Of a stretch of 64,000 bases of DNA, positions 17,421-25,544 are shown piece by piece. Below the pieces are notes generated by a model that saw nothing but the letters and a program-made list of their open reading frames with translations, was not told the origin of the DNA and did no database searches. This stretch comes from Bacillus_BU sp051233475 (GTDB lineage Bacteria > Bacillota > Bacilli > Bacillales > Cytobacillaceae), in contig NZ_JBKFGH010000024.1 of the NCBI RefSeq assembly GCF_051233475.1, forward strand, positions 1-64,000, written 5' to 3'. Within the stretch, counting starts at the first letter, position 1; each line of letters begins with the position of its first letter. The position numbers were made by a program, and so were the translations under genes.

Positions 17421-17864
17421 TTACGCTCCAAATTTCCCCTTTATCTTCTTCATAATTCCCGACCCAACCATCTGATCGGCTGTGGCAATGATTTTCTTTA
17501 TGATTTCAAGGACGTCTCCTTCTCCAGCCCAGTGCTTCTTGACAATTTCCGGATCTGCTTTATTTATCATGCTGTTTAAAACATATGCTGCAACGGCAAT
17601 ATCATCTATATATCCAACTGGACCCACAAGTACCTCAGGGATGAAATCAACTGGAGAGATGAAGTAGGCGATGGCCGCCCCTAACTTTGCTTTATCGGTG
17701 ACCGAAACATTATCATCAACAGTCAACTTGCACAATAAATGGAATAAATCGGGTCCAAACATTAAAAATTCAACATATTTATTAGCTCTTCCATCTTCAT
17801 TTTTCTCCCAATATTTCATCTTCTTTCGGAAGTTCTGATAAAAATCCTGCTCATGCTCTAACAT
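17421..17864 (-). CDS. YkvA-like DUF1232 protein
   Basis: A 147-residue protein. The DUF1232 core is at about 55-100: VTDKAKLGAAIAYFISPVDFIPEV, then GYIDDIAVAAYVLNSMI. The SPxDFIPE and DD motifs define the family, whose function is unknown. It is a single gene flanked on both sides by REP-like palindromes (17357-17403 and 17973-18018). A good AGAGGTGA site precedes the ATG. Confidence 0.88.
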   Translation of the reverse strand: MLEHEQDFYQNFRKKMKYWEKNEDGRANKYVEFLMFGPDLFHLLCKLTVDDNVSVTDKAKLGAAIAYFISPVDFIPEVLVGPVGYIDDIAVAAYVLNSMINKADPEIVKKHWAGEGDVLEIIKKIIATADQMVGSGIMKKIKGKFGA

Positions 17865-17972
17865 ATGTTTTCACCTCTTTCTTCTATTACATAGTAAAAT
17901 TCGACATCTCCAACCAAACACCTTGTCGATACTTTTGTCATTATTTTGTACAAATCATCCCTTACCTACTCA

Positions 17973-18018
17973 CACTTTAAAGCAGTGGGGGACAGTCCCC
18001 CGTCACTTTAAAGCGCTG
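17973..18018. repeat. REP-like palindrome copy 4
   Basis: CACTTTAAAGCAG and CACTTTAAAGCGCTG halves around GGGGGACAGTCCCCC, upstream of the YkvA-like gene. Confidence 0.85.
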
Positions 18019-18124
18019 CCATTTTTGCATATAAAAAACTTTGAGACAAAGAATAAAAAAAGGGTGGAATTTTTGCTAACCATCTAGTAATATTTATCCG
18101 ATGATATATATTAAGGTGGAGATT

Positions 18125-18319
18125 ATGAGAAATACAAATTGCAGATTTATGATTAATGCAATAGGAAAAGGTGGAGAAACGTTCTTTACCCATTGTCAAA
18201 CGAAAAGCGAAGTACAAAATTGGATAAAAGATAATCAAGATAAACTGGATTCCAAACAGATAAGGGTAGTTGACAGACGTAAAAAACCACTCTTAGACCT
18301 GCTCTTTCTCCGAGGTTAG
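18125..18319 (+). CDS. Small unrecognised protein
   Basis: A 64-residue protein. It is supported by an AAGGTGGAG site 8 bp before the ATG and by a strong terminator just after the stop. It begins MRNTNCRFMINAIGKGGE and has a basic C-terminal tail (VVDRRKKPLLDLLFLRG). It is neither secreted nor membrane-spanning by eye. No family recognised. Confidence 0.6.
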   Translation: MRNTNCRFMINAIGKGGETFFTHCQTKSEVQNWIKDNQDKLDSKQIRVVDRRKKPLLDLLFLRG

Positions 18320-18332
18320 TTTCACCCAAAAC

Positions 18333-18369
18333 GGCACCATTCTTATTACAAGAATGGTGCCTTATTTTT
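18333..18369 (+). terminator. Terminator of the small gene
   Basis: GGCACCATTCTT with AAGAATGGTGCC (12-bp perfect stem, 5-nt loop), then TTATTTTTT. Confidence 0.9.
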
Positions 18370-18543
18370 TTATTTTATGATCCTCGTGCCAAGGACCGCA
18401 AGGGACCGCCTGAGCCACCAAGCCACAAGGCACACGTCAACAGACCACGGTAAAGACCTTCAAAAAACCATTAATAACATTCATGATTTCCCCCTCCCGT
18501 AAATACAATGGTATGGAGTTTTTATTTAAGGGGGGAGTGTTTA

Positions 18544-19320
18544 ATGAAGGTTTTGCGACTGGGACATGCCATGTATGTTTTAACAAGTAAGTCAGAAAAG
18601 AAATACTTGATCGACCCATTTTTCGAGCTAAATCCAGGTTTTCCAGCTCATTTAAATCATGTGGATTTTTACAAATCGATTGATTGTGTTTTTCTAACCC
18701 ATGGTCATGTCGACCATACGAGCGGGTTATCGAAAATAATCGAGCATAAACCAGAGATTCTGATTGTGGCACAATATGAACTGGCAATGATTCTCCTTCA
18801 ACAGGGAATTAAAAATGTCCTTCCGATCAATATTGGCGGTTCGGTTTCCTTTGAAGATGTTCAAGTGACTATGGTTCAGGCGCGTCATACCTCTTCCTAT
18901 AACGAAACCGAAGGCACTCCAATATACGCTGGAGAAGCGGCCGGCTATGTTTTCGATTTTGTAGATGATAGCACTGTTTATCATTCAGGCGATACGGCCA
19001 TTATGTCTGATATGAAATTAATCCAGGACATTTATCAGCCAGACATTGCCATCTTATCCTCTTCCGGGCATTTTACGATGGGACCAAAAGAAGCAGCTTA
19101 TGCTGTTAAACATTTATTAAATGTTAAATACGTAATCCCAAGTCATACATTTCCTAATAAACAAACCGCCCTATCAACTGAGACGCTGGCACAATTGCTC
19201 CAAGCCTTTCCGGTAGTTGAATTTATGATTGACAAGGACAAGGAGCTACAAGAGCTGTTAAAGGACTATAAACAAACGACTGTCGTTACCCTCGGCTACG
19301 GCGAAGAAGTTTCCTTTTAG
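18544..19320 (+). CDS. Metallo-beta-lactamase-fold hydrolase (UPF0173-like)
   Basis: A 258-residue metal-dependent hydrolase. The zinc motif THGHVDHTSG (about 54-63), a second His in QARHTSSY, the Asp in YHSGDTAIMSD and a C-terminal SHT supply the ligands. The start at 18544 has a GGGGGGAG site about 8 bp upstream. The substrate is not known for this group. Single gene; a REP-like element follows. Confidence 0.88.
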   Translation: MKVLRLGHAMYVLTSKSEKKYLIDPFFELNPGFPAHLNHVDFYKSIDCVFLTHGHVDHTSGLSKIIEHKPEILIVAQYELAMILLQQGIKNVLPINIGGSVSFEDVQVTMVQARHTSSYNETEGTPIYAGEAAGYVFDFVDDSTVYHSGDTAIMSDMKLIQDIYQPDIAILSSSGHFTMGPKEAAYAVKHLLNVKYVIPSHTFPNKQTALSTETLAQLLQAFPVVEFMIDKDKELQELLKDYKQTTVVTLGYGEEVSF

Positions 19321-19460
19321 GTGCAAGGGGACGGTTCTTGTGGTTTCAATTTCCATGCTGGCACCATGAGCACCGGGCGACAGCCCCACGGTGCGGTAAC
19401 GCTTTACTGCACTGGGGGACTGTCCCCCAGTGTGTTAATGCTTTAGTGTGTTGGGGTGCA
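19321..19460. repeat. REP-like palindrome copy 5 with extra palindromic debris
   Basis: The core GGGGGACTGTCCCCC at about 19414-19428 is flanked by GGTAACGCTTTACTGCACT and AGTGTGTTAATGCTTTAGTG. Before it lie GGGGACGGTTCTTGTGG (19327-19343) and a second palindromic remnant (GCACCGGGCGACAGCCCCACGGTGC). The rest of the gap to kdgR is AT-rich and presumably holds its promoter. Confidence 0.75.
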
Positions 19461-19627
19461 GGCGTGTTCAGGCACCTGTGAAGTTTTTGTATACGATAGA
19501 CTTTTTCTCCTCAAGTTCTGTATAATAAATGGTAATGTTTCCTTCAATAGGGCGCTATTTTACAATAATAAACCTTGTTTAGCTTTGCCCCCTGATGAGG
19601 AACATGTATGATTTGAGGAGAGAAAAT

Positions 19628-20632
19628 ATGAAGAACCCAACAATCGAAGACGTCGCCAAAAAAGCCGGTGTTTCAAAGAGCACCGTTTCTCAATATTTAA
19701 ATCAACGTTATAAATATATGAGCGAGAAAACAAAACTAAAAATCGAGGAAGTTATTAAAGAATTAAACTTCGTTCCCAATAATCTTGCCAGAAGCTTAAA
19801 GCAAAAGAGAACTTCCATGGTTGGAATTATCGTGGCAAATATCATTTACAATATATCCAATCATATTGTCCGCGGGATTGAGGATGAGTTTCAGAAATCG
19901 GGAATCCAAGTGATCATTTGCAACGGTGATGACAACTCGGAAAAAGAAAGAAATTATATTGAAATGCTAAAAGCACGTCAGGTTGATGGATTAATGGTTT
20001 TCCCAACTGGAAAAAACGTCGATCTTTATAATCAATTAATAGAAGAAAACTATCCACTTGTATTTTTGGACAGGATTGTTGACGGTGTAGCGGTGCAAAG
20101 CGTCTTGCTGGATAATGAGGCTGCCGCAAATTTAGCTGTCCAGGAGTTTATTAAAAAGGGACATAAAAAAATCAGTATCATTACGATGCCCATTACCTCT
20201 CCGAATATAACTCCAAGGATTGAACGCCTGAGCGGATATAAAAAAGCTCTTGAGCGGAATGGTATTGAAATTAGAGAAGACTATATTTATAACGTTCCAA
20301 AAGAGGACATTCAAGCAACTGTCAAACAGCTGTTATCGTTAAGCGATCCTCCGACTGCGCTGTTAGCCGCAAACGATATTGTTTTAAAGGAAGTCCTTCT
20401 TGCTGCAAAGCACTACGAAATGTCCATTCCAGAGGATATTGCTGTGATTGGGATCGATGATGTTACCTTTGCCCGAATTCACAACCCAACCATTACAACG
20501 GTTGCACAGCCAGCTTATGAAATGGGAAAAACAGCTGCAAAGATCCTGCTCGAAGCGATCGAAAAGGAAAAGGAGATCACCCCAATTACATTCCGATTCC
20601 CTCCAACGTTAAAACAAGGAGAATCGGTTTAA
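19628..20632 (+). CDS. kdgR: LacI-family repressor of the KDG locus
   Basis: A 334-residue LacI/GalR regulator. The helix-turn-helix (TIEDVAKKAGVSKSTVSQYL) and hinge (NNLARSLKQKRTS) are intact, and the sensor domain ends AVIGIDDVTFARIHNPTITTVAQP. The SKSTVSQYLN recognition helix and the position beside kdgT, kdgK, kduI, kdgA and kduD make KdgR the best name. Its ligand is presumably KDG or a related sugar acid (inference). The ATG at 19628 follows GAGGAGAG; an upstream ATG lacks a ribosome site. Confidence 0.88.
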   Translation: MKNPTIEDVAKKAGVSKSTVSQYLNQRYKYMSEKTKLKIEEVIKELNFVPNNLARSLKQKRTSMVGIIVANIIYNISNHIVRGIEDEFQKSGIQVIICNGDDNSEKERNYIEMLKARQVDGLMVFPTGKNVDLYNQLIEENYPLVFLDRIVDGVAVQSVLLDNEAAANLAVQEFIKKGHKKISIITMPITSPNITPRIERLSGYKKALERNGIEIREDYIYNVPKEDIQATVKQLLSLSDPPTALLAANDIVLKEVLLAAKHYEMSIPEDIAVIGIDDVTFARIHNPTITTVAQPAYEMGKTAAKILLEAIEKEKEITPITFRFPPTLKQGESV

Positions 20633-20640
20633 CTAATATG

Positions 20641-20671
20641 AACCACATCCTAATAGGAATGTGGTTTTTTT
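20641..20671 (+). terminator. Terminator of kdgR
   Basis: AACCACAT with ATGTGGTT, then seven T. Confidence 0.85.
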
Positions 20672-20672
20672 G

Positions 20673-20817
20673 CTGTGTTAAATTTGGCTGTTGATTGCAG
20701 CGAGAGGTGCTCGCTTTCCGCGGGGGAGTCCGGGAGCCTCCTCGGCGCAAGCGCCTGTGGGGTCTCCCGTGACACCTTCTCCCGCAGGAGTCTCGCACCT
20801 TCCGCTCCAATCAACAG
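20673..20817. repeat. Full copy B of the ~130-bp dispersed element
   Basis: Bounded by CTGTTGATT (20688) and AATCAACAG (20817) as terminal inverted repeats. The GC-rich core has several nested stems (GGGGGAGTCCGGGAGCCTCC, GGGGTCTCCCGTGACACC, CTCCCGCAGGAGTCTCGCACC). The core matches copy C at 51703-51834 almost base for base. Confidence 0.88.
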
Positions 20818-20932
20818 AGTGCTGAAAATCAACATTCTTCTTTAACACAGACTTTATGTAAAAAAATCACAACAGTTCCCTAGCAAAAAACCTTCCTCTT
20901 TTTTGTAAAAAAATCGTAATACACCAACAACT

Positions 20933-20958
20933 AAATCGGTTTATCAAAATGGTATAAT
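20933..20958 (+). promoter_or_regulatory. Promoter and putative KdgR operator of the alcohol dehydrogenase gene
   Basis: An extended -10, TGGTATAAT (20950-20958), follows AAATCGGTTTA (20933-20943). The latter resembles the AAACCGGTTT dyad in the kdgK/kduI gap and would overlap the -35 region. The operator call is inferred from the shared motif. Confidence 0.5.
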
Positions 20959-20994
20959 TAGGAGATTTCAATTACATCAAGGAGGAAAAAACTA

Positions 20995-22158
20995 GTGGAG
21001 AATTTCTCATTTCATAACCCTACGAAGATCATTTTTGGCAAAAATCAGTTAGAGCTGTTGAAATCTGAATTAGAGCAGTATGGAAAAAATATTCTTGTTG
21101 TGTACGGCGGCGGGAGTATTAAGAAAATCGCCTTATATGAAGGAGTCATGTCGATTTTAAACGAACTCGGGGCTAATATATATGAGTTAACCGGGGTTGA
21201 ACCAAATCCCCGTTTAACCTCTGTAGAAGCTGGAGCCGCACTTTGCAAGAAACACAATATCGATTTTGTCCTAGCGGTCGGCGGTGGCAGCGTCCTCGAT
21301 TGTACGAAAGCAATTGTTGCTGCAGCAAAATATGACGGAAACGCTTGGGACCTTATCACAAATAAAGCTGAAATCACCGACACCTTGCCTTTTGGGGCGA
21401 TCATCACCCTTGCGGCAACTGGTTCTGAAATGAATAATGGTGCCGTAATCACCAACTGGGACACAAAAGAAAAGTACCCGTTTAGGAGCTTATACACGTA
21501 TCCTAAATTTTCTATCTTAGATCCCGAATACACCTACACTGTTCCATTAGACCAAACCATATATGGAATCGTGGATATTATGGCCCACGTATTTGAACAA
21601 TACTTCCACCATCAACAAGGGACAGAATTAATCGACGGATTCGGTGAATCGATTTTAAAAACAGTCATCGAAACGGCACCGAAGCTACTCAACGATTTAC
21701 ACAACTATGATTATCGTGCCAGCATCCTTTATTGCGGGACACTTGCACAAAACCGATTGCTTTCAACCGGTATCATCCCTGATTGGGCGACCCACAATAT
21801 TGAGCACGCTGTATCGGCAGTATACGATATTCCACATGGAGGCGGTCTCTCGATTCTCTTCCCTCATTGGATGGAATACGTGATCGACGAAAGAATCGAC
21901 CGGTTCACACAATTGGCAACCCGTGTATTCGGAGTGGATCCTTCCGGAAAAAGTAAAAAGGAAGTCGCTTTAGAAGGAATTGAGTGCTTGCGTGCTTTCT
22001 GGACATCGATCGGAGCTCCGTCTCGACTTGCGGACTACGGAATTGGCGAAGACTCGATTGAAATAATGACGGAAAAAGCAATGGCTAGAGGTGACTTCGG
22101 TAACTTTAAAAAATTAACCTCTAAAGATGTAGCCGCCATCTATCGTGCCAGCTTATAA
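20995..22158 (+). CDS. Iron-containing alcohol dehydrogenase (BdhA/YugJ-like)
   Basis: A 387-residue group III dehydrogenase using NAD(P)H to interconvert an aldehyde and an alcohol. The NAD fold holds VYGGGSIKK and LAVGGGSVLDCTKAI. The metal-binding residues lie in the DIMAHVFEQYF segment and in GIIPDWATHNIEHAVSA with YDIPHGGGLSILFP. The GTG start at 20995 is set by AAGGAGG 8 bp upstream. It sits inside the KDG locus; whether it reduces a sugar-acid intermediate or an aldehyde by-product is not shown by sequence. Confidence 0.9.
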   Translation: MENFSFHNPTKIIFGKNQLELLKSELEQYGKNILVVYGGGSIKKIALYEGVMSILNELGANIYELTGVEPNPRLTSVEAGAALCKKHNIDFVLAVGGGSVLDCTKAIVAAAKYDGNAWDLITNKAEITDTLPFGAIITLAATGSEMNNGAVITNWDTKEKYPFRSLYTYPKFSILDPEYTYTVPLDQTIYGIVDIMAHVFEQYFHHQQGTELIDGFGESILKTVIETAPKLLNDLHNYDYRASILYCGTLAQNRLLSTGIIPDWATHNIEHAVSAVYDIPHGGGLSILFPHWMEYVIDERIDRFTQLATRVFGVDPSGKSKKEVALEGIECLRAFWTSIGAPSRLADYGIGEDSIEIMTEKAMARGDFGNFKKLTSKDVAAIYRASL

Positions 22159-22178
22159 ACAAGCCAAAAACCCAAAAC

Positions 22179-22226
22179 AAAAAGAGATCGACAGCTACCT
22201 AAGTAGTCGCCGATCTCTTTTTTCTT
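22179..22226. terminator. Bidirectional terminator between the alcohol dehydrogenase gene and kdgT
   Basis: AAAGAGATCG with CGATCTCTTT, with T-rich tracts on both strands, between convergent genes. Confidence 0.85.
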
Positions 22227-23240
22227 TTAAGAAGCTTCTGCTTTTATTTCATCTACGATGGGTTGTTTGGGTAACTTTTTTTCAGGAATACCCTTCTCTT
22301 TTGATTTTTTAGCAACCCAAGTTGTTAAAAGTGGAGTTAATACCGCTGTTACAATTACGCATGTTGCGATAAGAGCTGTTGCCGATTCTGCTACACCTGC
22401 GAAAGATGGATCAATTTCAGCAATCGCGAACGGTACGGCAACGGCTGCTCCGGCTGTTGAACCTGCCGCTACCCCAGCGACACCATCTGAACCTGTTACA
22501 AAGCGGTCAAGCACATAAAGGAATCCACCAGAAACAACAGCTACAGTAATACCTAGTAAAATTCCTAGTAAACCTGATTTCACAAGCATTCCTAAGTTCA
22601 AAGCATATCCAAGCGAAAGAGCAAAGAATGGAATGAAGATCGGAACAGCCGGACCAAAGAATTTACGAATATCTTTATCAAGAGATCCTAGTAGAATACC
22701 TAAAGCAAAAGGAATTAATGTTGACACAATCGCCTGCCAAGGGAATGTTCCAAGGCCTGCTACACCTAAAGTAACCATTGTCATAAACGGACCAGACTCA
22801 ATACTGATGAAGCAAAAACCTGCTGCGTCTTCTTTTCTGCCTAAGTGGTTCATAACAGCTAAATACAAGCCGCCATTTGTTTCATTCATCGCCGCAATTA
22901 ACACAAGCACGGAGATTCCGGCAAAGAATCCAGATTGAATTCCTTCGGCAGGGATGAATAAAGAAGCAATATAACCGATCAAAGCTGCAAATAATACTTT
23001 ACCTGATAATAGCGTTAAACCTTTTTTGGCAATATATCCAGATGAACGTACATCAATCGTTGTCCCAATACAGAAGAAGAATACCGCTAAAATCGTACCT
23101 GTTCCAGTAAGCATGGCGCCTGTGAATCCGCCAAAGAACTCAGCAGTATTTGGTGCGAATGTGTGTAAAAGTGCTCCGATGAATAATGGTACAATCATCA
23201 TTCCACCAGGAATTTTTTCAATGCTAGCTTTAATTTTCAT
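22227..23240 (-). CDS. kdgT: 2-keto-3-deoxygluconate permease
   Basis: A 337-residue KdgT-family transporter with about 10 hydrophobic spans. It opens MKIKASIEKIPGGMMIVPLFIGALLHT, and FFFCIGTTIDVRSSG and GGSTAGAA-like Gly/Ala-rich loops (GVAAGSTAGAAVAVPFA) follow the family pattern. It imports KDG by proton symport. It lies 28 bp after kdgK in a two-gene transcript that diverges from kduI. Confidence 0.93.
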   Translation of the reverse strand: MKIKASIEKIPGGMMIVPLFIGALLHTFAPNTAEFFGGFTGAMLTGTGTILAVFFFCIGTTIDVRSSGYIAKKGLTLLSGKVLFAALIGYIASLFIPAEGIQSGFFAGISVLVLIAAMNETNGGLYLAVMNHLGRKEDAAGFCFISIESGPFMTMVTLGVAGLGTFPWQAIVSTLIPFALGILLGSLDKDIRKFFGPAVPIFIPFFALSLGYALNLGMLVKSGLLGILLGITVAVVSGGFLYVLDRFVTGSDGVAGVAAGSTAGAAVAVPFAIAEIDPSFAGVAESATALIATCVIVTAVLTPLLTTWVAKKSKEKGIPEKKLPKQPIVDEIKAEAS

Positions 23241-23268
23241 TATTTTTCACTCCGCTTCATTGGATGGT

Positions 23269-24225
23269 TTATTTTAAAGCTACTAATGACTTTTCAATAA
23301 ATTGTGTTAAGCCTTCTCTAGTAGGTAATCCATCACTATCCCCAGGGGACATGACCGCCAATGCACCGATTGCGTTTGCACGAATCACAGCTTCTTTTAC
23401 AGGAAGTTTCTCCAATAATCCGCTGATAATACCCACCGCGAAGCCATCACCGGCTCCAACCGTATCAACGACTTCTTTCACTTCAAAACCTTTTACATAA
23501 CCTGATTCATGTTTGCTTTTATAGTAGGCACCTTCTGCCCCGAGCTTGATCACAACAAGCTTGATTCCTTTTTCTAAATAGAAATCAGCAATCTGCTCAG
23601 GCTGGTCAAAGCCGGTTAACACTTTCCCTTCTGCTATTCCCGGTAAAAACCAATCGCATTTCAACGCTAACTCATTAATCGTTTGAACCATCGTTTCTTG
23701 ATTCGGCCACAAACCTGGACGTAGATTCGGATCCAACGAGATCGTTTTCCCCTCTTGTCTCATAAAATCCATGGCGCGAACCGTAAATTCATTGCATTCT
23801 TTCGATAAAGCTGAAGGAATACTAGTGACATGAAGATGTGCTGCATTTCTAAAGTAATGTTCAGAAAAATCTTCCTGACCAAGCTTAGAAGCTGCTGAGT
23901 TTTTTCTAAAGTATTGTACTTCCGGATCTCCTTCTAATACTTTCGATTTCACAAGCATCCCCGTCGGATATTCTTTTGTGACAACAATACTGCTTGTATC
24001 AATATTCTCTTTCTTTAAGGCATTCGTAATAAATCTTCCAAATGTATCATCACCAAGCTTGGTGACGAGACCCACCTTTTGACCTAATCTTGATAATCCA
24101 GTGGCAACGTTTGTTTCGGCTCCCGCTAATGCTTTTGAAAAAGTAACAACATCATCGAGAGAACCAACTTCATTCGCAAAGAACATCGTCATGGGCTCTC
24201 CGAATGTTACTGTGTCGAGTTTCAT
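23269..24225 (-). CDS. kdgK: 2-keto-3-deoxygluconate kinase, PfkB family
   Basis: A 318-residue kinase making KDPG from KDG and ATP. It opens LDTVTFGEPMTMFFANEVG, as in Bacillus KdgK, and ends with the PfkB signature VDTVGAGDGFAVGIISG carrying the catalytic Asp. It leads the kdgK-kdgT transcript. Its product is the substrate of KdgA, encoded 1.3 kb away on the other strand. Confidence 0.93.
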   Translation of the reverse strand: MKLDTVTFGEPMTMFFANEVGSLDDVVTFSKALAGAETNVATGLSRLGQKVGLVTKLGDDTFGRFITNALKKENIDTSSIVVTKEYPTGMLVKSKVLEGDPEVQYFRKNSAASKLGQEDFSEHYFRNAAHLHVTSIPSALSKECNEFTVRAMDFMRQEGKTISLDPNLRPGLWPNQETMVQTINELALKCDWFLPGIAEGKVLTGFDQPEQIADFYLEKGIKLVVIKLGAEGAYYKSKHESGYVKGFEVKEVVDTVGAGDGFAVGIISGLLEKLPVKEAVIRANAIGALAVMSPGDSDGLPTREGLTQFIEKSLVALK

Positions 24226-24347
24226 CTGAACGGAATCCCTCCTTATGTGGAATACTAAGTTGTATTAACAGATCTGTAATAACTTTTAAAAGTTTTGAAA
24301 TCGATTCCGAAAGCGGATTCAATTTCGATGACTAAAAGTTAACACAT

Positions 24348-24357
24348 AAACCGGTTT
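24348..24357. promoter_or_regulatory. Putative KdgR operator on the kdgK side
   Basis: The perfect dyad AAACCGGTTT lies between kdgK and kduI. Related half-matched copies occur at 24580 and 20933. Assignment to KdgR is inferred from this distribution. Confidence 0.6.
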
Positions 24358-24515
24358 TGTACAACAAGCTTCACAATTTTATTTTTAAAATTAGTTTTCA
24401 AATGTGAAATTAATTTGAATAACAGCTAAAGAAAAGTGCCGGAAAACCCTATAATATCAATATTTATACGTAACCAAATAAAATCACTCCGATTATTTTA
24501 ATCAAAATTTAAGGA

Positions 24516-24544
24516 TTGACGAACTACTATAATGAGCATAGAAT
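24516..24544 (+). promoter_or_regulatory. Sigma-A promoter of the kduI operon
   Basis: TTGACG (24516-24521), 17-bp spacer, TAGAAT (24539-24544). Transcription would start near 24551, on top of a cre-like site and just before a KdgR-like site. Confidence 0.65.
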
Positions 24545-24550
24545 CATTGG

Positions 24551-24564
24551 TGTAAGCGTCAACA
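24551..24564. promoter_or_regulatory. cre-like site of the kduI operon
   Basis: TGTAAGCGTCAACA differs from the CcpA consensus TGWAANCGNTNWCA at one position. Its place at the start point fits carbon catabolite repression. Confidence 0.55.
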
Positions 24565-24579
24565 GCATCAATTTTTAAT

Positions 24580-24589
24580 AAACCGTTTT
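24580..24589. promoter_or_regulatory. Putative KdgR operator on the kduI side
   Basis: AAACCGTTTT, one step away from the AAACCGGTTT dyad, between the start point and the kduI ribosome site. Confidence 0.5.
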
Positions 24590-24615
24590 ATAAAATATAT
24601 CTTGGAGGGCTTACA

Positions 24616-25446
24616 ATGGAAAAACGCTATGCAACACATCCAGATCATGCAAAAACATTAAATACGGAGCAATTGCGCAATCAATATCTTGTTCCAGAGT
24701 TGTTTGTTCCAGGAGAAATCAAACTATATTATTCATTAGAAGATCGCGTTGTCGTTGGAGGAATCACGCCAACAAACGATGCTCTACATTTAGAAGGACA
24801 CGATGTCATTAAAGCCGATTATTTCCTGCAAAGAAGAGAACTCGGTGTCATCAACGTTGGTGGCAAGGGGACGGTTCTTGTGGATGGAGAAGAATATTCA
24901 TTAGAAAAAAGAGATACCCTTTACATCGGATTAGGTTGCAAGGAGCTTATCTTCAAAAGTGAAACAGCAGAAAATCCAGCGAAGTACTATCTTATCTCCA
25001 CACCTGCGCATAAGAAATACCCGGTTCAAAAAGCAGCTTTTGTTGATATTCCAGGAGATCAAATGGGGTCACAGGAAAGTGCCAACAAGCGCTCGATCCA
25101 CCGCATTATTCACGAAAACGGAATTCAAAGCTGTCAGCTAGTTATGGGAATGACCTTGCTTGAGCCAGGCAGTGTATGGAACTCAATGCCAACTCATACA
25201 CATGACCGCCGCGTTGAGATCTATATGTACTTTGATTTAGATGAAAATGCACGTTTGTTCCATATGATGGGTGAGCCAACTGAAACGCGTCATATTGTGA
25301 TGAAGAACGAGCAGGCAGTCCTATCACCTTCATGGTCCATCCACTCTGGTGTGGCAACAAGTAACTATACATTTATCTGGGCTATGGCTGGAGAGAACTA
25401 CACGTATACCGACATGGACCACGTCGCCATGGAAGATTTACGCTAA
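24616..25446 (+). CDS. kduI: 5-dehydro-4-deoxy-D-glucuronate isomerase
   Basis: A 276-residue cupin-type isomerase, the standard KduI length. It converts 5-keto-4-deoxyuronate to 2,5-diketo-3-deoxygluconate. The zinc site is in MPTHTHDRRVEIYMYFDL, with a further His in SWSIHSGVATSNYTFIWAM. It is the first gene of a rightward operon kduI-kdgA-kduD-yhcH. A 21-base stretch in its 5' third is also found in the REP-like region at 19323-19343. Confidence 0.95.
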   Translation: MEKRYATHPDHAKTLNTEQLRNQYLVPELFVPGEIKLYYSLEDRVVVGGITPTNDALHLEGHDVIKADYFLQRRELGVINVGGKGTVLVDGEEYSLEKRDTLYIGLGCKELIFKSETAENPAKYYLISTPAHKKYPVQKAAFVDIPGDQMGSQESANKRSIHRIIHENGIQSCQLVMGMTLLEPGSVWNSMPTHTHDRRVEIYMYFDLDENARLFHMMGEPTETRHIVMKNEQAVLSPSWSIHSGVATSNYTFIWAMAGENYTYTDMDHVAMEDLR

Positions 25447-25544
25447 AAGCAGACTAGGTTGAGTTAGCCGAAGTTCAGGTTTGAACGAGGACAAGCTTTA
25501 CTTTTTATAAAAATAAAGAAGTTTTGCTTTTGGAGAGGAGCATT

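Noticed and set aside
18008..18238. A 76-codon minus-strand gene
   Set aside because: It is antisense to the better-supported small gene at 18125 and runs into a REP-like palindrome.
20586..20835. Two minus-strand proteins of 61-74 codons
   Set aside because: They are translations of the dispersed element, in part over the end of kdgR.
24516..24533. Promoter made of TTGACG and TATAAT
   Set aside because: Only 6 bp separate the boxes. TTGACG with TAGAAT at 17 bp is used instead.
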